The notes: generated by a model not told the origin, from the sequence alone. A stretch of DNA of 64,000 nucleotides from Nautilus pompilius (GCA_018389105.1 JACATO010000195.1:1-64000); one strand, 5' to 3'; positions 24,436 through 36,774 are shown, counted from the first letter of the stretch. Made by a program: numbers and translations.

Positions 24436-24984
24436 GTAAGTACCCGGATGCTCCTCCTGTATAGCGATCGGGCCCGTGTTACTCCGGAAGCGCGAACGTC
24501 TAAAAGCGGAGACAAACTCCGGCGCTGGCGTATCGGCTACTACAGCCGGACTTTATTTCAGCTTTTTATTCCCACATCCTACAAGAAAACTGACCGCTGG
24601 ACGCCCTTCTTCGTTTTCGGACATGCCGCGGTGTGGGCGGGTCCCGTGTCCGGGGTTGTTACTATCGCGTTGTCAGGGGTAAAACCTAGGTCCGAGTGAT
24701 GTGAATTCGATAAGAGATGGGGTCTCCGGCCGAGTGTTGGCACCGAACAATGGCAAACTGCTTACCTCCTGTAAAAAAAAAAGCGACAAAAATGCGTATC
24801 TGAATATGGAACATATTTTTGAAACGTTTACCAAATAACAAGCAATTTATTATCTCAGGAAATAGATGTAGTTAAAATCTCAGCAGCTGATAACGAACGT
24901 GCCCATTCTTTGTTGCGAATTACTGGAACCCAGCGTTCGGGGATATTATCAGTAACTCGTCTGATACGTTTGAATCTAGATGCT

Positions 24985-25440
24985 CCTACTCTTCCTGCAG
25001 CAATAACGTTCCTGCTCCATTAGTGACAACCACGTCTTCCATCTCTGCGTCTAGGCCGTCCCAGAAATTCTCAACGTGATTTAGAGAAGCGCCTATCGCC
25101 ATCGCTGTCGAGACACCTTTTGGCTGGCTTTCTGGCCAAGAGGTCCTTCTTTGTTCGTTCAGCAGTGCCTTCCATCATCCGAGGTCCGCCGGAAGCCGGA
25201 CAGTGAACAGAACCGCGACGATACAAAGTTTCTTGTACATTGTCCCGTCTATCTGTAGATTTCCGACGTCATCAGAACATATACAACTGAGACATTGGTC
25301 ATCCCACCTCCATGTTTGGCCGTAGCATCCCTTCTACCCCTCATCGGCGCGCACCACACAAACACAGCACACACACACACACGCACACCTCTTGTCGCCA
25401 AACGGGTCCTACTCTGACTGGTCGGTAAAGAGGACACTTT
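24985..25440 (-). pseudogene. Tc1-like transposase relic
   Basis: On minus, around 25330-25290, the frame includes ATAKHGGGM, matching the T-KHGGG-VMVWG block of Tc1 transposases. Other minus frames further along give DDVGNLQIDGTMYKKL and SLNHVENFWDGLDAEME, which resemble the blocks G-GNL--I-G-M----Y and SPDLNPIENLWD-LD. The blocks are in the right order but spread over several frames with stops, so the copy is dead. No terminal inverted repeats were located. It sits about 0.5 kb into intron 1. Confidence 0.5.
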
Positions 25441-28400
25441 ACCCCCTACCCGCGTGGCGACACAGTTCCCTCTTTTCTCGGTCTATTTCAGCTTTGACGC
25501 CAAATAACGAGATTTTAGAAGAGAATTACGGACAGCAAAAACTTTGCCCTGTTAACCCGCTTTTCTCCCTGGCTAGCGGCAAATGCCCAGTTCTTCTGGC
25601 TGTCTCCCGTGGCAGTGAATGATTCTCCTCAGTCTGTCTTTTATAGGAATTTCCGAGTGAGAAACAGGGTACAACTGACAGTTCACACTCCAAAAATGTT
25701 TTCTGAAACAAATTACTCTTAATGATAGCTGCAAAACGAAATATTAATGTATTAGTCACAAAACCACGATACTTGTATGTGGTGATAAGTTTGGATTTGA
25801 GTTGCTTAAGTATTATTGATTCCTGAGAGTTTCCTAGCCCTGTCCTACAATACCTCGTTTTATTCTATTTATCTAAGACTAAATAGTTGCTGGCTTTCGA
25901 TACTGATCCCGCTTCTTTACCAATTTCCCATTAGAGAAAAACATATTAACAATACGAGTCAATAATAAACTTTATTTCATCATGCCAACCGTGGTGTTGT
26001 TTATGTTTACTGTCAAAGAACCGTAAGGGGTCTCCGTCTATCTGAAGAATTTGCCTTTGATATCGTGACTTCTGCCGAGTGTTCGGGGTCGAAGATTGAC
26101 ACCTATCATTAAGCGATTGATATCTTGGTTAGCATCGGACGAGCAGAGACGTCGCCTTGGAGGAAAATGAAAAATTCCAAAAAAATATTCGTGATTTTAA
26201 CGTAAAGAAAGAAAAAAAAACCACGTTTCACATTAACCACCACAGGTGCTCAATATCTAACTTTTAGTAAGTGACTTATTTAAAATTTAATATATATTCT
26301 TTTTAAACTCCGTTTTATAAATAAAGTTATTTATTCTTCTTAGACGGACGTTTACTGTAGCGCTTAGCGTGCTCGCTGGTCATACTTGCGGTGGCTATTG
26401 GGTTCTCATTAGAGCCGGGTTACTGTCGTGGTTTCTCTCGATCTTCTACAGCGGGTCCATCCGCGGGGCTGTCATCCAAGCTCTCCGGATTATTCCCACT
26501 GCTGATCAGAAGAAGTGTTCTTAAGTTACATCGGCCAAGGCCAGAGTGGTACTTCTGGGCCGTCACCCAATTCTTCTCGCCTCCGTCTCTCTCGCTCTCT
26601 CTCTCTCTACTCTCCCCTCGCTCTCTCTCTCTCCATCCTATCTCTCTATATCTCCCTTCGTAACAAACGTCATCTCTCTATCTCTCTCTCTTCTCTCTTC
26701 TCTCTCTCTCTCTCTCTTCTCTCTCTCCTCTCTCTCTCTCTCTCTACTAGAATTCAAAGAATTTAGGTCCAAACTAAAAGAAAAAAATCAGCAAGGTACA
26801 TCAGGGAAATACGAGAAGCAACCGGCCAGCATGTCCTCATCCGTTATTATTTTCTTTAATAATGATATGCACCGTTTTTAACATTTCTTTCTGTGTTTCT
26901 CGCGGTAAAATATATCTACCCACTTTTGACTTGGATGGGAGTTTCGATATTTTGTGGTATAGACTTCACAAAAAACCCTACGATGTTTATCATTATTCGT
27001 CTACGAGCACCGGGTGGAGTTGGTCCGAGAAGCCAGCCGGCTGCCTGATTCGTCAGACAATGGTCTCCCTGAAAGATTTGATACCCATCCTCATACACGA
27101 CACTAATTACAGTGCGAACTTTCTCTGCTACAAAGCCTTGGTATTTACATGCTTTTACCGGCTCCATATAGGTTTAACACCACACCAGCTACATATATCC
27201 AAGACTAACCAGTTCCAGCAGCTTGGACTACTGGAATGAAACGTAAACTCTACGTCTCAATGCATTCTTCCATCTGTTGCAAATAGGGCGAAACTGAAAG
27301 CCATTAACAAACACTAGAAGTATGTAAATAAACAACTCATTAACCGATTGACTTGGTTATCGTCCTTGTGCTCGTTTCCGGTCAACGACCAACACAATGT
27401 AACCGAAATACGTCGATTTAATGCGCAAGGCATGCTGGGTATTCACAGACAAGTTGAACGTTTTAATTTTATTCACAATATAAACAAAAATCTTTCTTTT
27501 TAAACTTTAGCTACTTCAGCAGATAGAAAAATGCATTGTGTTCAAATGTTACGCTTGTAACATAAGACTTTGATATCAGTTTGACGCGAACGTTAGCTGC
27601 TCATAAACGAGCTGCTAGGTGACGACATATTTTCATGTTGCAGGTAGTTTCTCAATACGCTGATGAATAACTGACAAAATTCAAAAATCAATGTGTGTTC
27701 AATTAATAAGATATCTTAATGAATTTCGAAAAAAAATCATACAGCTTCTTCAGAAAGAGAGAGAATAGTGGCCTACAACTCATACATAGTTTATGGTCAC
27801 GTGGTTCATGTGATAAGCCGCACGTGGCTTTGCCTGCGTTAAGTTCTCTCAATAGACCCCGGTATTGCTTACGTCATCTGAAATGAACGCCGCCCAAAAG
27901 CCAGCTTATCGCGTTTGCGGTGACGTCATCGCTTTATGCCTGTCAGCTGACATTCCCTGCGGAAACCACCTGAGCATCGATTTGGATCGCAGGACAGGTA
28001 TTGAAAGGAGCGCAGAGTGGACGACAAAAAAAAATTATAATAATAATAATAATATCGCTGTATTTTCCTTAGATTTCTAACAAAAAATTGTATTTTCGCT
28101 CCCATATAGTTTGATAATATTCCGGAGAATTACTTTGCGACGCTAGATGGCTTTGCCAGGGTGAGATAACTCTAGAGTCACCACTGAATTCTTAATTGTG
28201 GCGGAGTGGCCTCTACAAAATTTCTGGATGCCTCCCCTACACCACTCCCAAAAGGAATCTGCTACACGGGGTTGCAACCTCGTCGAGTCGGTCCGTCACT
28301 TCCTTCAGCCGGGCACTATCTGCTCTGACCATGAAAGGTGGGCACGGCCACCTCTATAGTTGTTCATCGACAAAGTCACATTTTTCCTCAAATTGCCTAA

Positions 28401-30384
28401 AGTAAATAAATATCTGATTTAAGACAGGTGGGCGGAGAAATTCTTTCATTAGCCTGTTACCAAAAGCGTTTCGCTGTAAACAACTGTTTACCATTGTCAT
28501 AGTATGCATGCCCCTCTGAAAATATCTACAAAGATGGCGAAACTGCTACATTTAGTGGTCTCTTTCTTATTCTGCCTCGGTTTTTTTTTTTCTATTTATT
28601 TATTTATCATCAGAAGAAAACAATGTCTGGTTAGCTATTTCGATAAATACGAAACATTCGGTGTTTATTTATCATTCAAAAGCGTGGGACTTGTCTATGG
28701 CTTTGGAACCGAGTTGATTAGTGTACCAAGTCCTGATACATTCTTAATTATGTTTTAAAAAAAAACCCACTTGGCTGCTGGCCGAAGTTTAAGATTTCCC
28801 TATAAATCTTAACTATTTATTTAAAACGTCTCTGTTATTTACAATGTATCTTTCGTTTTATCGTATCCTTTTAAATTCGGCTACTTCAGATTTTGCCGAA
28901 GTGAATTGGAAAGAAACTGGCAGATACAAATACAGCAAGAAACGAAAAATTGCGTCCAAAAAGGTTTTGTTTCGTGGAATCATCTACCTACATTAAAGTA
29001 CATTGGAACAGACAGCTTGAACCCCGTATTATTCCTACTCGATTTCTACGCTAATACCACTAATCGCAAATTAGAAAGAGACGACGACGTCTCGCGTTCC
29101 TAGCTCTTTCGTTACAAAGAGAAGAAATATAGTGAAGTCAGAGCCCTTGCGCGCCACGCGCCACCCGATCACGGCAGACACTAGCGCCATCTAGAACATT
29201 TTCTTTCCCAGTTCACACGCACACTCAGCATGCTGCGAAGAACTTTGTAAAGACAAAAGCATTTGTACGGAGTAAACTAAGTCGGTTTATTAATAACTGA
29301 CAAGTGCTTGACCAGCAAAAATCCAAATTAAAAAGCAGAAATACAAGCGTGAGGATTTAAAACCTCTCAGAGGTATCAAGTATTGATAAATACTCGAGGT
29401 CAGTCTATCATTTTTTGCTATACTGTATTTTAGACTTGAAGAATAAACTAGAATTTATTTCGGACAGTATAGCTGTTATTGGAAATTCTACGGAGCAGTG
29501 TGCTGAAAGAAGTTCCCGAGTTACATTCTTCAGTTACTGATGCGAAGTGCGTCATCACCTTTAGTGAAAAGGGGGAAATGGCTTCTATTTTAAAAATTTT
29601 TCCCCCACACCATGAAAGTGGTAACAAAAAAGAAAGAAACACGTTTAGTTATTGCAACCGAGTCTACCACCAGTTACGCGATATCTTCGCGGGCACCGGT
29701 CTGAACCGAAGACTGGGAAGGAGCTACGGCGAAGGTAAGGTGCCAGAGTTTGTTGCGTAATTCCGCCAGATGGGTGTTTAGCTTCTGTGGCGAACAACTC
29801 GAGAAGTTATCGCTGTGCTGTGCTCAGATGCCGATCGACAGAGCAATCTTGTGTTGACAGGTAGTTGGCCGGTGTTGTGCAGTTCGAGACGACAAAGTCA
29901 AGGACAAATATCGGAAGAATACCGAGTAGATAAGTGACCGGGCTGAGCTATTTCGATATGGCTCATTATTTTAATCTCCTAAACCTACTTTTTTTTTTAA
30001 AAAAATGGGTTACACGTGCAGTCAGGTCCGAGAGCAGCTCTTCTAGAAATTCTCCTTACCTACGGTATTAAAATGTACGTTTACAGAACTGCTGAGGACG
30101 GATTTAGGTATTTATAGAGCGCGAGTTCTGGGGGGGGTGTCACGTGGGTGGCTTCCTGCGAGTGGCTCGCTTTAATTACATGTACGGATAATCCCGCAGT
30201 TACGATCGACCAGTTACGACGAATGTGTAAAAAAAATCCAAATATTCCCATACACCGTATGAGAGTCACTATGGCAACGTGTCTCTCCCAGCAGCAGCAT
30301 TACGTTTTCCGTCAGCATCAGTTATACTTCAGCAGTCGTATCGCAAGTATCTCGCTTAGCTTCTACGGATTTACCACCCCAAAG
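25441..30384. other. Intron 1 segment without recognised gene
   Basis: AT-rich. It contains the CT array at 26585, a TGACGTCA at 27921-27928, a CTCF-like motif on minus at 29182-29195, CACGTG sites at 27799 and 27821, and small frames of 60-125 codons with no recognisable homology. A minus frame near 28400-28250 (FVDEQL, then RADSARLKEVTDRLDEVAT) looks protein-like but I cannot place it. Confidence 0.35.
26585..26750. repeat. CT microsatellite
   Basis: Broken CT/TCTC repeat. The Ser/Leu frames over it are artefacts. A single TAACAAACGTCATCTCTC inside it recalls the CRE-core satellite unit. Confidence 0.9.
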
Positions 30385-31020
30385 ATGTCGTGCAAAAGGA
30401 AGATTTCCCCATCTACCAATACACCAGGCAAGAAACAGAGGAAGTCACTTGATTTGGAAATTAAAATGAAAATAATTAGCCAACATGAAGGAGGGAAGAA
30501 AGTAAATGCTAATCGCACGTGATCTACAGTTGTCCCATTCAACGATCTCCACTATTCTTAAGGACAAGGAAAGAGTCTTGGACACAGTAAAAGGTTCGGC
30601 CGCCATGCGGTCGACGATAATAACAAAGAAGCGACAAGGACCTATCCATGAAATGGAGAAATTGTTGATGCTCTGGATGGAAGATCAGATACAAAAACGT
30701 GTACCCATAAGTCTACTAACAGTTCAAGCTAAGGCTGGAAGTATTTTCGAGACTTTGAAGGAACGAATAGGAGATGACTACAAGGAAAACTTTCAAGCAG
30801 GCAATGGATGGTTCAATCGCTTCAAAAAAAAGATACAATGTGCATAGTGTCCGAGTAACAGGAGATAAAATAAATGTACTACGTAGTACAGTACATACTA
30901 GTAATGCATATAAAATATCCCCCAAAATGGTCAAATACGTATAGGTCTTCAAGTTACGTCCATATCGACTTACGCCCGATTGGTTGGAACAGAACCCGGT
31001 CGTAAGTCAGAGAGTACCTG
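30385..31020 (+). pseudogene. Tigger (pogo/CENP-B-like) transposase relic
   Basis: From ATG 30385 the frame reads MSCKRKIS, then KKQRKSLDLEIKMKIISQHE. This is the N-terminal CENP-B-type helix-turn-helix of Tigger elements. After a 1-base frameshift near 30512 it continues IARDLQLSHSTISTILKDKE, EMEKLLMLWMEDQIQKRVPI and NGWFNRFKK, the second DNA-binding (CENPB/Tc5-type) domain. A second frameshift in the A8 run at about 30825-30832 would continue RYNVHSVRVTGD, also as in Tigger. The DDE catalytic domain is absent, with only about 170 bases to a likely right end: TTACGACC-type inverted terminus, reading CAGGTACTCTCTGACTTACG on minus from 31020, followed by TA. The left end was not found. Confidence 0.78.
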
Positions 31021-31022
31021 TA

Positions 31023-34000
31023 TTTCTAACCCGATCGAGGCTGAGCTGTCACCGTCACTCGCCTCGACGCTTAGCTTTGTCTTCTCAATGGTTAGAGATC
31101 GCGATTTCCAAGAATTTCTTCGCTCGGCCTTTTCCTCGTAAAACAATAAACACTCGAGGTTTTCTTTGGCAACATTGGTGATGAAATAATCTCGGTCTCC
31201 CTGAATACTAAATATGAGAGAGGGTTTTAAAAAATATCCACATTCACTGGCGGCCAATCGCCGGTAAAATATGTATAGTCAACCTAAGAGTGCGCTGTAG
31301 TCATTTATACTAGAAGTTAACTGTTAGTAAATATACATCTGACGAAAACGTGCTACGCTGAACTTTAACCTTGCAGAATACAGGCTGTGCTGCTGCTGCT
31401 GCTGCTGATTGGGAAGGAGCGCTGTCAGCATCGCGTCGTCTTTCAACCAACGTGGTCCCGTCATCTCTTTTCTGCGCCTTCTCTCCAGCAAACGTATCCG
31501 TTATAAAATGTCTCGATAAAACATTTTATCTAAAGAACTGTGGGTAGGTGGGTGAACACCTGCCAGGAGCATCTTACTCTATCTTTACTGGCACTAATCA
31601 AGGTTCCTATAGCTGAGGACCGACCTGGTCGGCAGGCTTTGGTGGAGTCCGAAGCGGCTCATCACGGTGGCTGCTCTCCTCCAAACACATTAACACCCTC
31701 TTACTACGTGCCAGGTGCCCGTTCCGTGTTGTATTCTTCATAAAATGTTCTGGTAGTTTCTTCTAATAGCTAAAAAAGAAAAGCACCCGTGCGGATTTTT
31801 TAATGTCCGTGCTACGACGGTTCGTCCGAAAAAAGGCTAAATGGTTTGTATTTTGTTCTGAAGATAACAATTTTACAGATTAATGCCATTTCCTGGTTTG
31901 TCGTAAATGTTTCATGTGTAAATTAATTTTAAATTCTTATTTATTTATAAATATTCTTGTAGAAAGAAAAACCATAACCAGAAGCAAATACGACAAAAGA
32001 CGTTACGAGTAAGGGTCCAAATAATGGAATATTGATTGACAGTTGGGGATTATCGATTTCTTAGTACATTTTAAAGGGGTCCAAGTGAATAGAAAGCAGA
32101 AAACGTAGATATTTCTTTTAGAAAGCCTGCATGCAGCGAGATGAGAGCAGGCAGAATTTCCATAAGCAATTTATTTCTGCCTGAAAACCCATCTCCATCC
32201 AGAATAATGCAGGAAAAGTGAGGTGAGGGTTATCGATGCTCAAGCTGGGCATCTCCAATGACGGAGGGAAAGTTTCCAATATCTTTACTTTGTCTCCCCG
32301 CCGTTCGAACTCGCGGCTGCCGACCAGGCCAGTACTTGGATCGGGTCACCTCCAACGGCTAAAGATCGCTACTTCCGGAGAACCCGTTTGTCCTTATCGA
32401 ATGCAACAGCATGCCGTCTAGAGTCCGACAGGATGCGACAAAAGCCCATATCGACCTTGTTCGTGATTGTCACACTGCTATCACCAAGTGAGCAAAAGGC
32501 GCCATCTTTTAAAACTCAACCACGTGTTTTAGTAAATCAAGATACGGCTTCAACAAACAACGGCCGGCAGCGGCGCATGACTGTGATCGTCATGGTCTTG
32601 GATGTAATCTACATGCATCCAAGTAGCTCATTGCTATTTGATGCCTAGCAAAACGAGAAAAATAAAAGACTGATTCTATAGAATTTCGAATGACGTAGTG
32701 ACAAAAATTAAGGAGATTCTCTGCATCAGTTTAATAGTTAATTGCATAATTAATCAAACGTCTTTCAACAAAAGTCCTATATATGAACATTCAAATCGCC
32801 CATTTAACTCGATATCTCCTGCGATGGACTGTGTCAACACAGTGCGCTGACATGAATATTACTGAGCACGTATGACTGTGTATTGACCAATAAGAAACCA
32901 AAAGTGACTAATAAATCCCAACAATCCACAGAACAGTGTACCAGGAATAAAGCAATATTCCACTCAATCACAATTAGAAGCTCTCGGAGAGAAGGGATAA
33001 AAGAGGTTAAAAACTGTACCAAGTGATGCGGCTACACGTGAAGCACTCAAAAAATAGTTTTTTTTTAAAAATTGGCTTACCCCTATTTATTAAAAAATCA
33101 AAATTTCCATCACATTTCTGTCGTTATGCGTGTTAGAAACTGTAACCGGCAGTAATTATCTCCGATACACATGAAACAAGTGCTGAGGAAACGCAGTGCG
33201 GACCGTTAATACGAAGGGAGGTTGATGAAGCGGTAGATTCAAGCCAGGCCTCACAGTTCTCATCATGAGTGGGCAAGTTTTTTGGCCTCAAATTACTAAT
33301 AATTTATTTCTTTTGTGTGTGTGTGTGCGCTTTAACACTTATGTTTTATTTTTTAAACAGAAAATATATCGTAAAAACGAAAGAAGTCTTTTGAATTCTT
33401 CATACTGCATCGCCATATTCCCAGAAATACGGATAATTAGTTCCATCCACGGTCGGCGGAGAGCCGAGTACGCTGTGCTCTGACCCAACCGGAGCTGCGG
33501 ATACAAGTTCGATAAACTCACCTATGAAATGCTCCATTTTCCCGCTGTCCGTCTTCATTGGTTCCTTCACACGGCTGAACGAAGAAGTTCTAGTAGAAAC
33601 TTACCGATTGGCCGACTGCTGCCCAAGAGCAGATAACCAGTGGACGGTTGAGCGCGAGTCCGACCGCCTCGTTTAGCAACTGGACCGGAAACGGAAGCGG
33701 ACTACCACTTTGCTTGAGTTTCCGCTCTAATGCGCTGATAGGCGTCGGCAGAAAGAAAGCATAAGGTGAAGGGAGTTTTCTCAGGTACTTCCTTTTACAG
33801 GCGATACGCGCGATCTTCTTCCTCTCCAGGCTGGTAGTGGTGACATCCTTTGTAGTTCGACACGAGAACCTTAATGGACCCTCAGCACAGTCCATTGTGG
33901 TCTTCAGAAGGACGCATGATGCCCATTATAGTCCGTCGGTCTTCTGAAATGAAATAGAGAATGAATGTGGAAGAAACAACAGAAGAGGGAACTCCAACTT

Positions 34001-34963
34001 CTTGTTGGACGTGTAGTTGACCGTTAAATCTGTACGTTCAGCTGATTGTTTGTACCTGTTCGACCTGAGGCGCCGTCTATCAGCCATCGGTCCGAAAACC
34101 AGCCCCTGTTAATCGCACATCCTTCACTGAGTTTCCTCCGTAGTAGTTACAGAAAACGGGCTCTATTGGAGTGGATTTGTTTTCCTAGACTACTCCGCAT
34201 GACCCGTTGGGCCCGAAAAGATCAGAGTTTTTAACAGACGGTGTCCACCCCTTTTTTGTTGGAGCTAAATCTATAAAGGCTACGTTTGTGTGGGCGACTC
34301 GCTCCTGCTGAGCCAAATCTCAGACCTTTGCTGTCACAGGAAGATGGCCTCGGCGGATCCTGTCGTCTATTCGCAGAATTTACTATCTTCTACTTTTGCT
34401 AGCTAACACGTGCGGGGAGGAGTTTGCGTGTGGTCCTATAAATCGAACAGTTGGTATTTTCTCACTATGTAAAGATCGCCACCGGATCGGCGGACCCGAG
34501 AGCGAGCAGCCAGGCCCAAACTCGTTCATACTCGAGAGTGCTGCTTAATTAAATGCTAGTAAATGTCGCCGCCTTGAGGCATTTTTTTTTGTGATTTAAT
34601 CTTTCCTTCTCTTGAACTCCATTCCTTATAAGGGTTATTTCGCTTTTGTGCCAGGTCGTGACGCTATCCCTAAGGGATTTATTCAGATTTTAATTTAGTT
34701 GATGGCGAATCTCTTTCATGGCTAAACGCGCCAGTTGGTTTTGTGGGCCAGTCGGCTCTAGCTATGGATTAGTTACAGTGCTTAACCCGCTCAGGTCCCG
34801 GGATCTCGGGCGTTTAGGTTTTATACTGCTTGCTATTGGCTGTTGCAAGTTATCTGTGTTTATCGTCTTAGCTAGGGCAAAGTCTTTTCCCGGAATTTTT
34901 ATCTTTTCCTTGCTTCATTTAATTCCGCGACTGTCAGGTTGGTGTTGCGATTTCCGGAACGCC
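31023..34963. other. Intron 1 segment without recognised gene
   Basis: Includes a CTG repeat at 31389-31408, a 5S-like fragment near 32320 and several short frames (for example about 100 codons on minus at 33590-33895) with no recognisable homology. A T/A junction sits at 33059-33072. Confidence 0.35.
32310..32352 (+). pseudogene. 5S rRNA-like fragment (possible 5S-derived SINE piece)
   Basis: CCAGTACTTGGATCGGGTCACC at 32329-32350 closely matches the 3' internal-control region of animal 5S rRNA (AGTACTTGGATGGGTGACC type). The preceding GACCAGGC also fits the 5S sequence. The 5' half of 5S is not recognisable and there is no terminal T run at the right place. It is a fragment, not a working gene. 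Confidence 0.38.
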
Positions 34964-35404
34964 TTCAGCCACGTCCCTCGATACTGGACCTGTCTAGATG
35001 GACAGCAGCCACGCCCCTCGGTATTGTACCTGTCTAGATGGACAGCAGCCACGCCCCTCGGTATTGTACCTGTCTAGATTGACACCAGCCACGCCCCTCA
35101 ATATTGGACCTGCCTAGATGAACACCAGCCACGCCCCTCGGTACTGGACCTGTCTAGATTGACACCAGCCACGCCCCTCAATATTGGACCTGCCTAGATG
35201 AACACCAGCCACGCCCCTCGGTATTGGACCTGTCTAGATTGACACCAGCCACGCCCCTCAATATTGGACCTGCCTAGATGAACACCAGCCACGCCCCTCG
35301 GTATTGGACCTGTCTAGATTGACACCAGCCACGCCCTTCGATATTGGACTTGCCTAGATGGACACCAGCCACGCCCCTCGATATTGGACGTATTTAAATG
35401 GACA
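34964..35404. repeat. 40-bp minisatellite, 11 copies, with an 80-bp higher-order period
   Basis: Units of 40 bases built on CAGCCACGCCCCTCGGTATT then GGACCTGTCTAGATTGACAC. CAGCCAC recurs at 34969, 35006 and then every 40 bases to 35366. In the central part two variants alternate (CGGTATTGGACCTGTCTAGA and CAATATTGGACCTGCCTAGA), so recent growth was by 80-base dimers. Ten of 11 units keep CCACGCCC, a CACCC/KLF-type motif. The array abuts the LINE relic to its right. Confidence 0.93.
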
Positions 35405-35469
35405 TTAGACGCGGCTTCGTAGGCATGTAGCACGAAAACAATACACGTTTCTAGACTGCTATCCTATGG

Positions 35470-36110
35470 TTTGTGTATTGGGTAATTTTTTGGTCAGTTT
35501 GGTCGTTTATTGATGTCCCCAAGATTTTATTCACTTTTCGAATCGTTGAGACCATCTTCTGCGTTACCAGCACGTAAACTACGGCGTTTAAGTGGCAGCC
35601 CTGCCGTATTCCTCTCAAGGGGTTAAAATACGCAGATGAAGAGTCGTTCTGACTAATTTATGTTTGAGTATTCGTGAAACATAACTTTATCTATCTGATT
35701 AAGTCATCTCCGAAGTCAGATTTTTAAGAATTTTGAAGAGGTGTAATACGTCCTGTTATACCCTATCAGTGGTTTTGGTCTGATCTGGGGGCCAGCACGA
35801 TGGTCCGGGGGTGGGGGTGGGGTAGTTATCTGTGTCTACTTGGGAATGATTTTTATGATCATTTGGATAAACTCTTGCATGGACCTTCCTCAGACTGAGT
35901 CGGTTTGATCTGGCTTGATTATTTTTCTCATAATTTTGGCTAACCTTTTTGGTAATGCCTTAATTATGATTTCATAGTCCTAAGTTAGCAAACTAATAAG
36001 TCTCCAGTTATCTAGACATTCAGAATCTCCTTTCTTGAAAAGTGGGTTGCTGGTAGCGCTGCGATGAGTGAATGAGGCAACCTCGGTATCGATGACAGCT
36101 CTGCTTGTTA
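35470..36110 (-). pseudogene. Non-LTR retrotransposon (LINE) reverse-transcriptase relic
   Basis: Reading minus from about 36045, the frame gives PLFKKGDSECLDNWRLISLL, a stop, then DYEIIIKALPKRLAKIM and KIIKPDQTDSV, a stop, then GRSMQEFIQMI. This is the conserved start of a LINE reverse-transcriptase domain (L-KKGD---NWRPISLL, then PDQ-GF--GRSI). Farther on come FGDDLIR, IKLCFTNTQT and YFNPLRGIRQGCHLN, matching the block before RGIRQGCPLSP. The spacing fits a full stretch of the domain, but motif A (F-D) is degraded, the catalytic YADD region is not found, and stops and frameshifts are frequent. It is an old dead copy antisense to the host gene. Confidence 0.82.
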
Positions 36111-36416
36111 GGTCGCTGTTAGAATTCTGGCGTCAAGATCATTGCTTCCAGGTAGGTTATCGTCTTACTCCACTCAAGACATAATTAGGTATTCCGACAA
36201 TGCAGTTGTCATTATATACGTATATATATAAAAGTTTTTGAATTAACTGATGGATTATTGGGCTACGCAAAGTAAGAAATTGTAATTAGATTGCTAATAA
36301 CTGCACAAACGTGATAAGAGCCACAAGGCATCTTTTACAGTGCATTTGTTTATACATAAATAGATCGAGATTTCTTACTAAATGTGAGTAGTTCCACAGT
36401 TATAAAAAAGGCTCTA

Positions 36417-36466
<50 letters not shown>

Positions 36467-36611
36467 TGATGATGATGATAATAATAATAGTAATAATAAT
36501 AGTAATAATAATAATGATGATGATGATGATGATAATAATAATAATATAATAATGATAATGATAAATAATAATGATAATAATAGTAATAATAATAATAATA
36601 ATAAAATAATA

Positions 36612-36650
<39 letters not shown>

Positions 36651-36667
36651 TGATGATGATGATGATG

Positions 36668-36702
<35 letters not shown>

Positions 36703-36774
36703 AATATAATAGTAATAATAATAGTAATAATAATAATGATGATGATGATGATGATAATAAAATAATAATATAAT

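Noticed and set aside
24031-24699. A single 222-residue protein read through from 24031
   Set aside because: The frame starts at GTG, which is not a usual animal start, and runs past a clear splice donor at 24436. After that the sequence stops resembling the guanylate cyclase family. The real exon is 24085-24435.
29479-29760. An exon ending at the donor-like GAAG|GTAAGG near 29733
   Set aside because: The donor is good, but the frame has no homology and no matching acceptor in phase. It would break the well-supported exon 1 to exon 2 join.
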